NCBI GenBank assembly: GCA_021203325.1
Contig: JAJQBL010000018.1
Location: forward strand, 1-64,000
Direction: 5' to 3'
DNA from: Clostridiales bacterium
Lineage (GTDB): Bacteria > Bacillota > Clostridia > Oscillospirales > Oscillospiraceae
Length of the DNA stretch: 64,000 bases
Shown here: piece by piece, positions 63,564 through 64,000 of the stretch
Layout of the letters: the number at the start of each line of letters is the position of its first letter
Numbering within the stretch: position 1 is the first letter of the stretch
The notes under the pieces: model-generated
Databases searched by the model: none
What the model was told of the DNA's origin: nothing
The model's input: the letters and a program-made list of their open reading frames with translations, nothing else
Translations under genes and position numbers: made by a program

Positions 63564-64000
63564 TCAGGTATCGTCGTTGGAGGAGCCGCGGAACTGGATA
63601 ATCGTCACGATCAACACCAGTATAAACAGCACCATTGCAACGGCACTTGCGTAGCCATACTTGGGCGTGTTGACAAAGGCCACGTTGTAGATGTAGTACA
63701 CCAGCGTGATGGTGGCATTGCCGGGGCCGCCCTGGGTGATCATGTACATCTGGTCATACACCTTGAAGGAGGCGATGGTCAGGGTGACAACCACCAGGAA
63801 GGTGGTGGGCCGCAGCTGGGGCAGAGTGATGTGCCAGAATACCTGCCAACGGTTGGCGCCGTCCAGCTCGGCCGCCTCCTCCAGCTCAGGGTTGGTGCCC
63901 TGGAGCCCGGCCAGATACATGACCATCCCCAGAGCGGAGAGAATCATGTTCACAGGGCCCATACTGGGGCTGAAAATCATGTTCCACACGGCGGCCACCG
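63564..64000 (-). CDS. CUT1 sugar ABC transporter permease (LplB/UgpA type), partial
   Basis: The frame is open to the right edge, so about 145 C-terminal residues are seen. EAA loop EEAAELDGANRWQVFWHITLP and the following membrane helices are typical of the first CUT1 permease. A solute-binding protein gene is expected beyond the window. It would import oligosaccharides for the enzymes downstream on the same strand. Confidence 0.9.
   Translation of the reverse strand, partial: VAAVWNMIFSPSMGPVNMILSALGMVMYLAGLQGTNPELEEAAELDGANRWQVFWHITLPQLRPTTFLVVVTLTIASFKVYDQMYMITQGGPGNATITLVYYIYNVAFVNTPKYGYASAVAMVLFILVLIVTIIQFRGSSNDDT

Noticed and set aside
1-64000. CRISPR array, tRNA, rRNA, insertion sequence or replication origin
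   Set aside because: No regular short repeat-spacer pattern, transposase or RNA gene signature was noticed on either strand.

Overview
The window reads as GC-rich chromosomal DNA from an anaerobic, spore-forming Firmicute of class Clostridia, most likely a gut Oscillospirales-type bacterium. This is inferred from a spoIIGA-sigE pair and cwlD, a PPi-dependent phosphofructokinase, tandem RadA/Xer/ComEC/ComF genes, and a uronic-acid/glucuronide catabolic locus with a beta-glucuronidase. Promoters are classical sigma-A type. I saw no rRNA, tRNA, CRISPR array, insertion sequence or prophage.

1-17.4 kb, accessory island. After the end of a DUF285 leucine-rich-repeat protein, a tightly spaced + strand operon (475-13127) encodes a SWIM-finger HerA-like ATPase, an Hsp70-like ATPase, a 725-aa coiled-coil protein, a zinc-ribbon protein, three helical proteins whose genes are all interrupted, a Vps4-like AAA ATPase with an MIT-like N-terminus, and a degenerate AAA partner. 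A bidirectional terminator separates it from a convergent operon encoding a MoxR AAA ATPase, a DUF2201/VWA protein and a cytoplasmic LRR protein. The whole resembles an uncharacterised NTPase/chaperone conflict or stress system. It is the best candidate here for an undescribed system.

17.5-32.4 kb, mostly core genes: a DUF3048 lipoprotein, CYTH and BMP-family proteins, a cysD-cysNC-sulfotransferase operon that makes and uses PAPS, the potABCD polyamine importer, serA, and a LytTR/HPK10 two-component system.

32.4-51.6 kb: two GH3 glycosidases with inverted domain order and membrane anchors, one broken and one intact next to a LysR regulator; the spoIIGA-sigE sporulation pair; cwlD-radA; xer-comEC-comF (comF frameshifted); an ArsR regulator; and fba and pfp transcribed divergently from overlapping promoters.

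51.7-64 kb: a large DUF2325 coiled-coil protein, then a minus-strand uronate/glucuronide locus consisting of two CUT1 permeases, GH88, DUF2264, KduI, KduD-like, a GH78-like enzyme and beta-glucuronidase. Several of these genes carry single-base indels in homopolymers or premature stops.

Nine genes are interrupted in 64 kb, plus one with several separate lesions. The damage is either genuine decay of accessory genes or residual sequencing error, and the sequence alone cannot decide between them.
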